57,585 nucleotides of DNA, from contig REGH01000001.1 in assembly GCA_003702495.1 (NCBI GenBank), positions 44,016 through 101,600 of the forward strand. Reading direction: 5' to 3'. The stretch comes from Candidatus Nitrosopumilus sp. (GTDB taxonomy: Archaea > Thermoproteota > Nitrososphaeria > Nitrososphaerales > Nitrosopumilaceae). A model generated the notes under the pieces. That model was not told the DNA's origin. It saw only the letters and a list, made by a program, of their open reading frames with translations, and made no database searches. Positions 19,767 through 29,338 of this stretch are shown one piece after another. Position 1 is the first letter of the stretch. The number at the start of each line of letters is the position of its first letter. Position numbers and translations under genes: made by a program.

Positions 19767-21403
19767 AATTTGATAAATTTCTTCAAGGAGTAATTTTTTT
19801 GATAATTTCAATTACCAGCGTCTCCATAATCGTAATTTCAAGTGTATTATTTGATATTGATGATAGAGCAGAATTAGATTCCACAATGAATGCCTATGCC
19901 CAACAAAAAACCAAAATACTGGTAGAGGAAATTTTTCAAACCAATCTTGAATTATACTTAATTGCTCAGTATGTCTCGCAAAATCTTTCAGATGATACAG
20001 TAAGCCATAATAATCTGAATATTTTGTATAATGAATCGGTTATTTTATTATTAGAAAAATTTGCCGCGACCCATGGAGTAGATAATATCATTATTTTTGT
20101 AGATGGAGTACCCCTTCAAACTTATAAAAATGTGCAATATCTAGATTATAACGAAATTGATTTTTCAAAAAAATTCCAACTTTTTAAAAATGGGGAAATA
20201 TTAGTTTCAAATGTAGAAATTGACTCAAAATTTGGACAAAAAATCAATGTTGTAGCGATTGAAAAGACACATTCCCTATTTCATGAACAAAACCGAGCTG
20301 ATGATATACTAATTTCAGGTCATCTTGATGGAGTTTTTTTCGGCAATATTCCTGAAGATGATTTTACAACATACAGGTACATTATTCCGATATATCCGAA
20401 TGAGGAAATTCAAGAACATTTTCAATTTGAATTCCATATAGAGAATGTGAATGAAACTGGATTTACGCAATGGGTTTCATTATTGATATCCATATCAATT
20501 CCACTCTCATTTGCTCCTCTAATTGCTGCATTGGTTTCAAGAAAATTCTCATCAAACATAGAGTCATTACTACAAATATCAAAAAGAGAAAAAACAAAAA
20601 GCAAATTCATATTTGATGAGCTAGACAAGGTAGCTAACGAGATTAAGGACGATCGGTTTAATCTTGAGTTAGCAAACAAAACACTAAATGAGCAAATATT
20701 ACAATTAAACAACATCAATTCTCAAAAAGAACTTTTCAACAGTGCTATTTCCCACTCCATGAAGACTTCACTTGTAACTATACAAGGATATAGTGAAATT
20801 CTTCTTGAAACCGAAACAAATCCTTCACAAAGAAAAATTTTAGAAAATATTGTAGATTCCAGTCAAAAACTAAAAATTCAGATCAATAACATATTGCAGT
20901 CTTTTAAAGATGAACAAAGTTTCAATTTACAAGGAGTAGCAATAGAAGATACAGATATTGAGCGAATTTCTTCAATTATCAAAAACACATATTCCAACAT
21001 GTTTAGACTGAACGATGTTGATTTTAAAATAATAACAAAAACAAAAAATTTGAAATTTGGAACACACAAAACAGTTCTGATTCAAATTCTTGGCAATCTC
21101 TTTACAAATGCCATTGAATTTTCAAAGGTAGAGAAAACTGTATCTTTGGAAATAAATTCTGATGACTCTAAAATCTATTTTATAGTATCAGATAAAGGAC
21201 AGGGAATACAAAAGGAATATCAAAATAGCTTGTTTTCCAAGTACTCTAACACATCATTGAATCTAAACAGAATGTATGGTGGAGCCGGTTTGGGACTTTA
21301 TATCTCAAAACAACTTGCAAAAGGTCTAGGAGGGGATTTGTATCTTGTAAAGTCTGAAATCAATAAGGGAAGTATATTTACTTTGGAGATTCCTAATAAT
21401 TAA
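19763..21403 (+). CDS. sensor histidine kinase with divergent H-box
   Basis: Two TMs; AISHSMKTSLVTIQGYSEIL; ILGNLFTNAIEFS; VSDKGQGI; GGAGLGLYISKQLAKGLGG. Confidence 0.87.
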   Translation: MKFDKFLQGVIFLIISITSVSIIVISSVLFDIDDRAELDSTMNAYAQQKTKILVEEIFQTNLELYLIAQYVSQNLSDDTVSHNNLNILYNESVILLLEKFAATHGVDNIIIFVDGVPLQTYKNVQYLDYNEIDFSKKFQLFKNGEILVSNVEIDSKFGQKINVVAIEKTHSLFHEQNRADDILISGHLDGVFFGNIPEDDFTTYRYIIPIYPNEEIQEHFQFEFHIENVNETGFTQWVSLLISISIPLSFAPLIAALVSRKFSSNIESLLQISKREKTKSKFIFDELDKVANEIKDDRFNLELANKTLNEQILQLNNINSQKELFNSAISHSMKTSLVTIQGYSEILLETETNPSQRKILENIVDSSQKLKIQINNILQSFKDEQSFNLQGVAIEDTDIERISSIIKNTYSNMFRLNDVDFKIITKTKNLKFGTHKTVLIQILGNLFTNAIEFSKVEKTVSLEINSDDSKIYFIVSDKGQGIQKEYQNSLFSKYSNTSLNLNRMYGGAGLGLYISKQLAKGLGGDLYLVKSEINKGSIFTLEIPNN

Positions 21404-22950
21404 TGCCCAGAAACTCATCAAAGATAATTTTAGTAATCGTTTCAGTTTTTGTCATAGTTAATGTTTATTGGTTTTCTTCATTTATTCCCGAACAATATGC
21501 ACTTAGTGCAGATTATTCACGAGGTACCGAATTTTTTGGAAGAGATAAAATAGTTAGTGGGTATGGAGAGGATTTTTTGGAGGAAACCAAACACCAAAGA
21601 AATTCAATTGAAAGAGTAATTCAAAGAGATGGAGATATTTTGAAGATTGAGGCAGAAATCATTTCAAAGCATGTACTGACTGAAAAAGTGGTTTTTAATG
21701 CATTTGATAGTTATGAGATTAACAGAATTACAAAAAAGCATGTTGATTCTGATTTGTATTATGCATTTCCTTCAAACGTTCAAAAAACCAGTTATGACTT
21801 CCTGCACCCAGTAATTCACAGACCAACAACATTTGAGTATGTCTCAAACGAAATGATAGATGGCTTGGAAGTATATCTTTTTGAGTGCAAGCCTTCTGTA
21901 AATGATAATACTGCAGCCTTTTCTCAATTTGAAGGAAAGACAATCAATGTGGAATACTCTTGTTCATTGTGGATAGAGCCAATCACTGGAAGGTTGATTA
22001 ACATGGACATTGGATGGGACAATTATTTTGTAGAAGATGGGCAGAGAGTTTTCCCAACACAAAAAGGTGGAAGTGGTGCATCAGAGCTTTTTGTTTTTGA
22101 TGCTGTATCGTTGGCTAAATTTAATTTAGAAATCCTGAACATTTATCAAAACATCATCCCAATCATCTTTGCCATAATTACTGGGTTGATGATCTTAGTT
22201 GTTTTATTTTTGGATAGATTAAACTCTGCAACAAGGAAAAAAATTCAAACTGAACTTGAAATTCAAAAGCAAACTAACGAATTCACAAATATGATTTCAC
22301 ATGAGTTAAAGACTCCCTTGACACCCATAAAGGGGTACTGTGAAATGCTAAAAGACCCCCAGTTACTGGGACCGCTGGATTCCAATCAAAATGATGCCGT
22401 CGATAAGATTGAGCGAGAAAGCAATCATCTCTTGGAACTAATTGAAAGCGTACTTTTGGTAAGAAAAATGGATAATGAAATTTTTGATATTAGTACTTCT
22501 GAGGTGTATCTAGATGAAATGGTAGAGGAATTTTGTGATAAATACACTCAGGAATTTAATAACCGCAGTATAGATTTTGTTGTAGAAGAGTCACCACACA
22601 TAAAAATCAAAGTTGACAAAAAACTCATGGGCAGGGTCTTTGCAAATATTTTGAGTAATTCGTTAGATTTTACCCCCAAACACACAGGAAAAGTAACAGT
22701 TAGTTCCAGTATTGATTCGGATCAAGTAACTTTTTACATTAGAAATAATGGTCCTGAAATTCCACAGAATGAACTAGAAAATCTATTCAAGAAATTCTAT
22801 CAATTAGACACTACATTAACTAGGCCTCATGAAGGTTCTGGACTCGGACTTGCAATTTGTAAAGGAATCATAGAATCACATAAAGGAAAGATTTGGGCAG
22901 AAAGTAACAGCAAGGAAACATCTTTTATATTCAGATTTCCTAAATCCTAA
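21403..22950 (+). CDS. sensor histidine kinase with DUF3068/PorA-like extracytoplasmic domain
   Basis: FPSNVQKTSYDF...MIDGLEVYLF...SLWIEPITGRLINMDIGWD; MISHELKTPLTPIKGYCEML; GSGLGLAICKGIIESHKGKIWAESNSKETSFIF. Confidence 0.87.
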   Translation: MPRNSSKIILVIVSVFVIVNVYWFSSFIPEQYALSADYSRGTEFFGRDKIVSGYGEDFLEETKHQRNSIERVIQRDGDILKIEAEIISKHVLTEKVVFNAFDSYEINRITKKHVDSDLYYAFPSNVQKTSYDFLHPVIHRPTTFEYVSNEMIDGLEVYLFECKPSVNDNTAAFSQFEGKTINVEYSCSLWIEPITGRLINMDIGWDNYFVEDGQRVFPTQKGGSGASELFVFDAVSLAKFNLEILNIYQNIIPIIFAIITGLMILVVLFLDRLNSATRKKIQTELEIQKQTNEFTNMISHELKTPLTPIKGYCEMLKDPQLLGPLDSNQNDAVDKIERESNHLLELIESVLLVRKMDNEIFDISTSEVYLDEMVEEFCDKYTQEFNNRSIDFVVEESPHIKIKVDKKLMGRVFANILSNSLDFTPKHTGKVTVSSSIDSDQVTFYIRNNGPEIPQNELENLFKKFYQLDTTLTRPHEGSGLGLAICKGIIESHKGKIWAESNSKETSFIFRFPKS

Positions 22951-22953
22951 AAA

Positions 22954-24654
22954 TTGGAAAGAACAACCTATTCAGCTATTGGTCTATTTACCATAGGGAT
23001 AATAATCACCATTGCGACATGGTTCACTATTTTTGATATAATTGAAGATAGTTATCTAGCATCATTTCAAGATGAAAGTCAATCTAAGATAAACAAAATT
23101 GAATCTCGTTTGCAGATTTATAATGGAATTTTGTTAGGTTCCGTAGGACTATTTGCTGCATCAGAAGAGGTAACCAATAATGAATGGAATACTTTCATCA
23201 GTTCAACAAGAGTCATTGATACATTTCCTGGAATTCAAGGAATTGGATTTAACAAATACATTATCAGTGAATCCGAAAAAGCAGAATTGGTAAACACTAT
23301 GAGAGATTACGGGATGGAGGATTTTGAGGTAAAACCTCCTGGTGAAAGAAGCGAATATTTTCCGGTAGTCTATTTGTTTCCAGATAACGAAGCCAACAAA
23401 CGAGCAATTGGGTATGATATTAACTCTGAACCAATTCGGTCAGAAGCAATAACTAAACTAAAGACAAGCCAAGAATTGACAATTACTGGAAAAATCATAT
23501 TAGTTCAAGAATCTGGACAAAACATTCAAAATGGTTTTTTGATGTTGTTGCCAGTATTTGATAAAAGTGGAGACAAGTTGATTGGCTTAATCTCTGCTGT
23601 TTTCAGAATGAATGATTTGATGGAACCAATTATTGAAAATGAATTTATTGAAAAAAACAATATTCGACTTTACGATTCTGAAGAAATTCCAGACAATATT
23701 TTATATGATTCAAATGAATTTGTCGAAGTAACAAATATTCAAGAAGAATATTTGTTTAGAGATTCAATCAATTTTGGAAATCGAGAATGGATTTTTGTGA
23801 TTCAATCTGGTCCTCCTGAATTAACTGATTCTGATAGAAACGTGTTGATTGCAATTCCACTTGTAGGTTTAGGAATTACTATAATGGGATTAGTTGCATT
23901 TTTGAATTTCAACAAAACTGTTGTTGCAAAACAAATCCAAAAAAGACGTGATGAATTTGATTCCATGATTTCTCACGAGTTAAAGACTCCTTTGGTTCCT
24001 ATTATCGGATATTGTGATATGTTACTTTCTCCAGATTTGTTAGGAAAACTTAATCATGATCAGTTGGAGGCAGTAAAAAAAATTCTTAGTAATACGGATC
24101 ACATGAAATCATTAATTCAAACAATTTTAGATATACAGAAAATAGATTTAGACAAACTTAAACTAGATTTCTCTATTGTTGATTTGAGAGAATTTATTTC
24201 AGAGATTATACATTCCCACCAATCAATTATGGTTGAAAAAAATATCCAATTGACAATGAATTCAATTCCGTCATTAAATGTTAGAATAGATAAAGAAAGG
24301 ATCAAAGAGGTAATAACAAATATCATTCAGAATGCAGTTGATTTTGTACCCAAAAATAATGGAACAATAAATGTGGAGGGTCAAGATTTGGGCAATAAAT
24401 TTAGAATTACTATTTCAAACAACGGTAAGCAAATTCCACATGATCAATTACAACAAATTTTCAAAAAATTTCATCAAGTTGATACCGGAGAGACAAGAGT
24501 GCATGGAGGTTCTGGGCTCGGACTGGCAATTTGCAAAGGAATCCTAGAATTGCATGGAGGAAAGATTTGGGCAGAAAGTAACAGCAAGGAAACGTCCTTC
24601 ATATTTGAGATACCATCAAAAATTAATAGTGGTAAAGGGGAAGACAAATCATGA
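22954..24654 (+). CDS. CHASE-domain sensor histidine kinase
   Basis: FPGIQGIGFNKYI...FPVVYLFPDNEANKRAIGYDINSEPIRSEAI (CHASE-like); MISHELKTPLVPIIGYCDML; GSGLGLAICKGILELHGGKIWAESNSKETSFIF. Confidence 0.9.
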   Translation: MERTTYSAIGLFTIGIIITIATWFTIFDIIEDSYLASFQDESQSKINKIESRLQIYNGILLGSVGLFAASEEVTNNEWNTFISSTRVIDTFPGIQGIGFNKYIISESEKAELVNTMRDYGMEDFEVKPPGERSEYFPVVYLFPDNEANKRAIGYDINSEPIRSEAITKLKTSQELTITGKIILVQESGQNIQNGFLMLLPVFDKSGDKLIGLISAVFRMNDLMEPIIENEFIEKNNIRLYDSEEIPDNILYDSNEFVEVTNIQEEYLFRDSINFGNREWIFVIQSGPPELTDSDRNVLIAIPLVGLGITIMGLVAFLNFNKTVVAKQIQKRRDEFDSMISHELKTPLVPIIGYCDMLLSPDLLGKLNHDQLEAVKKILSNTDHMKSLIQTILDIQKIDLDKLKLDFSIVDLREFISEIIHSHQSIMVEKNIQLTMNSIPSLNVRIDKERIKEVITNIIQNAVDFVPKNNGTINVEGQDLGNKFRITISNNGKQIPHDQLQQIFKKFHQVDTGETRVHGGSGLGLAICKGILELHGGKIWAESNSKETSFIFEIPSKINSGKGEDKS

Positions 24655-25007
24655 AAATACTAATTGTTGATGATTCTTTTGAAATTAGAGAAATGTTGAG
24701 TTCTTTTTTAAAACTAAAGGGAGATACCCCAGATACTGCAGGTGATGGTTTAGAAGCAGTAAAAAAAATTCAAGACAATGACTATGATGTTATTCTTTTG
24801 GATCTGGCTATGCCAAAATCCAGTGGTTTTGACGCATTAGCAGAACTAAAAAACAAAAACATCTTAAATTCTGAAAAAATCTTTGTGTTAACTGCAATGA
24901 ACATTACAAAGACCGAAAGAGAAAAAATTGAAAAGTTTGGAGTGAAAAATTTAATTTTAAAACCCATGAAGATTCAAGAATTATACTCTAAAATTTCTTT
25001 GATGTAA
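24651..25007 (+). CDS. stand-alone response regulator receiver
   Basis: ILIVDDSFEIREML...DVILLDLAMPKSSGFDAL...FVLTAMN...LILKPMK. Confidence 0.92.
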   Translation: MKILIVDDSFEIREMLSSFLKLKGDTPDTAGDGLEAVKKIQDNDYDVILLDLAMPKSSGFDALAELKNKNILNSEKIFVLTAMNITKTEREKIEKFGVKNLILKPMKIQELYSKISLM

Positions 25008-25096
25008 TTTTTACAATTACTACTTCCCTTTCATTAAATTTTGGCAGATATCATATCATGCCTAGGTCATAAACGGTATTTACTCAAAATGTTCAA

Positions 25097-25170
25097 TGCC
25101 GGGGGCGGGATTTGAACGCGCGACAGCCCGGTCTTCAGCCGAGTGCTCTCCCAGGCTGAGCTACCCCGGC
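25097..25170 (-). tRNA. tRNA-Phe(GAA)
   Basis: Minus strand GCCGGGGTAGCTCAGCCTGGGAGAGCACTCGGCTGAAGACCGGGCTGTCGCGCGTTCAAATCCCGCCCCCGGCA; cloverleaf with anticodon loop CTGAAGA. Confidence 0.95.
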
Positions 25171-25212
25171 ACTCAAAAAATGTCCCTAGTTGAGGAATTA
25201 AAGTGTGTCTTT

Positions 25213-25749
25213 TTACGTTTTCCAAAGAATGTCATCTTTGCCAGTTCTTTTGTTGATTAATCTGCCCATGACAAAAAATAGATCAGATAGTCGGTTTAGG
25301 TAAATTATGCAATTTGAATTAATTTCATCTTTTTCTGCTAGTTGAACAGTCAATGTTTCGGCTCTACGTACAACAGTTCTTGCAAAATGCAATTGAGATG
25401 CAGGAAGAGATCCACCTGGCAAAATGAAATTAGTTAAGAGAGGAAGTTCAGATTCAAATTTATCAATACTTTTTTCCAACTCTTCAATCATCTCTAAGGA
25501 TACTCTGTTTTTCAGATAATCAAGATTGGGGTTTGACAAATCAGAGCCTACAACAAATAAATCATTTTGAATTTTTTGGAGTACCTTGAAAATATCTTCG
25601 TCTAAGGAATTTGCCAAAACCATGCCCAAAGCTGCATTTGCCTCATCTACTGCTCCATATGCAAATATTCTTGGATGGGATTTTGAAATACGTAACTGTC
25701 CTTGAAGTTCAGTATTTCCATCATCTCCGGTTTTGGTGTAAATCTTCAT
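25213..25749 (-). CDS. cob(I)alamin adenosyltransferase (PduO-type)
   Basis: MKIYTKTGDDGNTELQGQLRISKSHPRIFAYGAVDEANAALG...RRAETLTVQL...YLNRLSDLFFVMGR. Confidence 0.92.
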   Translation of the reverse strand: MKIYTKTGDDGNTELQGQLRISKSHPRIFAYGAVDEANAALGMVLANSLDEDIFKVLQKIQNDLFVVGSDLSNPNLDYLKNRVSLEMIEELEKSIDKFESELPLLTNFILPGGSLPASQLHFARTVVRRAETLTVQLAEKDEINSNCIIYLNRLSDLFFVMGRLINKRTGKDDILWKT

Positions 25750-25825
25750 AAAATTACAAGATAACTTTCAACTATTATGTGATTCTAAAACATCAAAACT
25801 CTTTAGGAGATTAGATGTTTTCAAT

Positions 25826-26359
25826 ATGATGATTGAAGATTTTTTTAAATATGCTGCAAATCTAAAAAGTATTTCACGTCAAGGGTGGGTGGACAAACTA
25901 TCCCTAGAGAATCCTGAATCGGTAGCAGATCATACATTTTCTATGGCTGTAATCGGAATGATAATTTCTGATTTGGGAAATTTAAACTCTGAAAAAATCA
26001 TCAAGATGATTTTACTGCATGATTTAGCCGAGTCAAAAGTTGGAGATATTGTTCCAGATAAAATGTCCATTGAAGAAAAAGAGAAATTAGAAAACCATGC
26101 ATTTAATGAAATAATCAAGACATTACCTGAATCAATTATTCCAAACTATATGGGAATTTGGAAAGACTATCAGGAAAATAATTCCAAGGAAAGTCAGATT
26201 GTTCATCAAATTGATAAATTAGAGATGGTCCTACAAGCAAAAATTTACCAGTCACAAGGACATTCAAAAGAAAAATTAGAGCCATTCTTTGAATCTGCAA
26301 AATCAAGTATTACTCATCCAAAATTAAAAGAATTATTTACAAAGATTATCGATGAGTAG
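25826..26359 (+). CDS. HD-domain phosphohydrolase (YfbR/HDDC2-like)
   Basis: PESVADHTFSMAVIGMII...ILLHDLAESKVGDIVP. Confidence 0.88.
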   Translation: MMIEDFFKYAANLKSISRQGWVDKLSLENPESVADHTFSMAVIGMIISDLGNLNSEKIIKMILLHDLAESKVGDIVPDKMSIEEKEKLENHAFNEIIKTLPESIIPNYMGIWKDYQENNSKESQIVHQIDKLEMVLQAKIYQSQGHSKEKLEPFFESAKSSITHPKLKELFTKIIDE

Positions 26360-26361
26360 TA

Positions 26362-26586
26362 ATGTCTGAATCAGAAAAAGATGAGTTAATTGATGCACAA
26401 AAACAGGTAATTGGAATATTATTTGAGGTAATCAAAAGACTTCAGGCTAACAGCGATTTGGATGAGGAATATTTTGAAATTGTTACAAAAGAGGAAAGTG
26501 ATGAAACTAGATTAAATGAGATACTCAGTGAAAGACAAGAGAATGCCAAAATCGTGGGCAGATTGCTAGAACAGTTAGAAGTTTAG
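26362..26586 (+). CDS. hypothetical protein
   Basis: 74-aa acidic ORF. Confidence 0.55.
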   Translation: MSESEKDELIDAQKQVIGILFEVIKRLQANSDLDEEYFEIVTKEESDETRLNEILSERQENAKIVGRLLEQLEV

Positions 26587-26882
26587 TGTCCGCAACTACA
26601 ATCATCATCAGACATTATTCTTAGATGAGCTGTCTGTTGATGTTTATCTTGTACATAGTTTGAAAGATTTGCAATTCTAATTATTGGTTCTCGAGTTTTC
26701 CAACTACCTTCATTCTCAAACCAAAATTCAATTTCGTCAACATCGTATCTTTCACCACCTTTTACAAGTTCTTTGAAAATTGCTTTTATGTCATCAACGT
26801 CAGATTCAGAAAGTTTAGATTTGTCTTCAACCATTGTAGTAATCTCATTTAATTTGATTATGACATTGTTTGTAAGAGGCAT
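26583..26882 (-). CDS. hypothetical protein
   Basis: Start trimmed to MPLTNNVIIKLNE; C-terminal CSCGH. Confidence 0.55.
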   Translation of the reverse strand: MPLTNNVIIKLNEITTMVEDKSKLSESDVDDIKAIFKELVKGGERYDVDEIEFWFENEGSWKTREPIIRIANLSNYVQDKHQQTAHLRIMSDDDCSCGH

Positions 26883-26950
26883 GAATTTTTTAGAAAAACA
26901 TTCTATAACTATCTTTTGAGGCAATATTGTTTTTATAACAATCAAATATT

Positions 26951-27307
26951 TTGAAAGACATGCAATATTTTCAAGCATTAAAACTAGGTCAAAAAAGAGT
27001 AGCTGATGCTAGAGAATATCTCAACAAATTAACCGATGGAAAGGCAATGCCGGCATTAGCATTAACAGATACAAAATCAAATGTATGGAAACCAGTTGGG
27101 GAGGAGAATCTTTATGCATTTGTTGATGAATCTGCAGGTTTTGTTTTGACAGACAATAGTGGATACATTTTAGCTCTGGTTGATAACAGCGGTGCGTCAA
27201 AAACAATTGTTCAGGGAGTAACCAAAGAGCAAAAGGAGAAATTAGAAAAAGCATTTGAATCAGACAATATTCCCAAGTTTGAAGGCAAAGTAATTCTTCC
27301 AGTATAA
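26951..27307 (+). CDS. hypothetical protein
   Basis: 118-aa ORF. Confidence 0.6.
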   Translation: MKDMQYFQALKLGQKRVADAREYLNKLTDGKAMPALALTDTKSNVWKPVGEENLYAFVDESAGFVLTDNSGYILALVDNSGASKTIVQGVTKEQKEKLEKAFESDNIPKFEGKVILPV

Positions 27308-27362
27308 TTTAGCCTCAAAAAAAACGTAAAGCTTTAGTTATGATTGTGTAGAGAGTAGTAAA

Positions 27363-28586
27363 ATGAGTAAATTTTCTCAAGAGATCGAAGTTAACGGACA
27401 CCTAATTGATTCATTGATCCTAACCAAAATATTTGATAAGATTATGGATTTGCAAGGAGAGTTTCAAGTAGAAGAAATCAATATTGGTAAAAAGAAAAAA
27501 GACCAGTCATATGCTAGATTATTAGTTAAAGGTAAAAATCAAAAACATCTCGATGAAATTTTACAAACCATTTACAGAGAAGGTGCAGTATCCAAAATTC
27601 AAAAACAAATCACTCTGAAAAAAGCTCCAAAGAATTTTGTGATGCCAGATAATTTTTACAGTACAACCAACAACCATACCCAAGTTTTTCACAAAGGCAA
27701 ATGGATTCAAGTGGAAAACATGATGATGGACAAGTGTATTGTCGTAAAAGGAAATAGGGCATTTTGTGTTCCTATAAGAGATGTCAAAAAAGATGATCAA
27801 ATAATTGTTGGTGAAGGCGGAGTCAAAATTAATCCGCCTGAAAGGCCAAGAGAAGGCTCCAACGTATTTCAATTTATGGGAAGCTCAAGTTCCAGTGAGA
27901 GACCAACTCAACATATTGCAAAAAAAGTAGCTGACGATATTTACAATACCAAAAAGAAAGGTGGAAAAATTGTGATTGTGGGAGGTCCTGCAATTGTTCA
28001 CACAGGTGCCTCAGATGCAGTTTCAGAACTTATCAGATCAGGGTATATTGACGGAGTTTTGGCAGGTAATGCATTAGCAGTTCACGATATAGAGTATGCC
28101 ACAATAGGAACATCATTAGGAATGAATGTTCATGACGCAACTTTGGCATATCACGGGCATAGAAACCACATGGATGCAATCAATTCGGTATTCAAGGCAG
28201 GTTCTATTGCAAACATGGTAAAAACCAAGAAACTTACAAAGGGAATCATGTATGAATGTGTGAAGAATAAAGTACCATTTGTTTTGGCAGGTTCCATTAG
28301 AGATGATGGTCCATTACCCGACGTAATTACGGATGTTGCACAAGCTCAAAGAGAGTACAAAAAAGTACTAAAAGATGCAAAGATGGTCATAATGATTTCA
28401 ACTATGCTTCATTCCATTGCAACAGGTAATATGTTACCTGCAAATGTCAAAGTGATCGTTGTAGATATTAATCAACCAACAGTGACAAAACTTATGGATA
28501 GAGGTACGTGGCAAGCATTAGGCATTGTTTCTGATGTAGGTGCATTCTTGCCAATGGTTGCACAGCAAATTAGAAAAAAGAAATGA
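27363..28586 (+). CDS. LOR/SDH-domain protein (archaeal ornithine cyclodeaminase-like, TIGR00300-type)
   Basis: MSKFSQEIEVNGHLIDSLILTKIFDKIMDLQGEFQVEEINIGKKKKDQSYARLLVKG...GGPAIVHTGASDAVSELIRSGYIDGVLAGNALAVHDIE. Confidence 0.8.
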   Translation: MSKFSQEIEVNGHLIDSLILTKIFDKIMDLQGEFQVEEINIGKKKKDQSYARLLVKGKNQKHLDEILQTIYREGAVSKIQKQITLKKAPKNFVMPDNFYSTTNNHTQVFHKGKWIQVENMMMDKCIVVKGNRAFCVPIRDVKKDDQIIVGEGGVKINPPERPREGSNVFQFMGSSSSSERPTQHIAKKVADDIYNTKKKGGKIVIVGGPAIVHTGASDAVSELIRSGYIDGVLAGNALAVHDIEYATIGTSLGMNVHDATLAYHGHRNHMDAINSVFKAGSIANMVKTKKLTKGIMYECVKNKVPFVLAGSIRDDGPLPDVITDVAQAQREYKKVLKDAKMVIMISTMLHSIATGNMLPANVKVIVVDINQPTVTKLMDRGTWQALGIVSDVGAFLPMVAQQIRKKK

Positions 28587-28771
28587 ACAAGATCAAATCT
28601 GTCAAAAAATTAAAATTTCTTTAGTATTTTTATCAATAGTTAATGAATATGTTTAATGCAGACATAATTTTTTCACACATTTTAAATTTCTAATTCTAAT
28701 AAGATTTACTATTTTTTAATATGAAAAAATGGTACGCGTGTTTTAAATCCAAAAATTACAAATAATTTTCG

Positions 28772-29338
28772 TTGGTAAAAGTAATACAAGTTGCAATAGT
28801 GTTTGGAATTTTATCATCAGGTCTGGTTACAATAAATGATTATGCATTTGCAGATATACATCTGGCAAATTTTGTAGATCCTGATAAAAATCCACATCAT
28901 TATTTGGATAGATACTATAATGAACCAACATACAAGTCCTGGTTTGATAGAAATTATCCAAACATTACCATTGAACAAGCAGTAGGAATTATCAATGATG
29001 ATTCAGTAATCAATTCAATTCTCAAAAAAGAAATCATGCCAGAAGCTGACGCAACACAAGTTTCTCAAGAAACAACACGGGTAAATAATTCTGAAACTGC
29101 ACATATGATTTTAGCAATTGGTGGATTGGGAATATTGTTTGGAGCAGTATATGGAATTAAAAGAAAAGTGAATGACAATACAAGGCAAATTTCAATTAAC
29201 AAGAACTCTATCAAAAATAAGATTATCAAACCAATAACAAGAACAACTCCAATAGAGATTCTTCAAACTAGATTGGCAAAAGGGGAGATTTCATTTGAAG
29301 AGTTTGAAAGACTAGAAAAGAAATTACATCCTAATTAG
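28772..29338 (+). CDS. secreted/membrane protein with C-terminal SHOCT-like motif
   Basis: Signal-like N-terminus, one TM, TPIEILQTRLAKGEISFEEFERLEKKL. Confidence 0.65.
   Translation: MVKVIQVAIVFGILSSGLVTINDYAFADIHLANFVDPDKNPHHYLDRYYNEPTYKSWFDRNYPNITIEQAVGIINDDSVINSILKKEIMPEADATQVSQETTRVNNSETAHMILAIGGLGILFGAVYGIKRKVNDNTRQISINKNSIKNKIIKPITRTTPIEILQTRLAKGEISFEEFERLEKKLHPN

Noticed and set aside
19018-24326. Minus-strand ORFs inside the kinase operon
   Set aside because: Antisense to well-supported kinase and binding-domain genes
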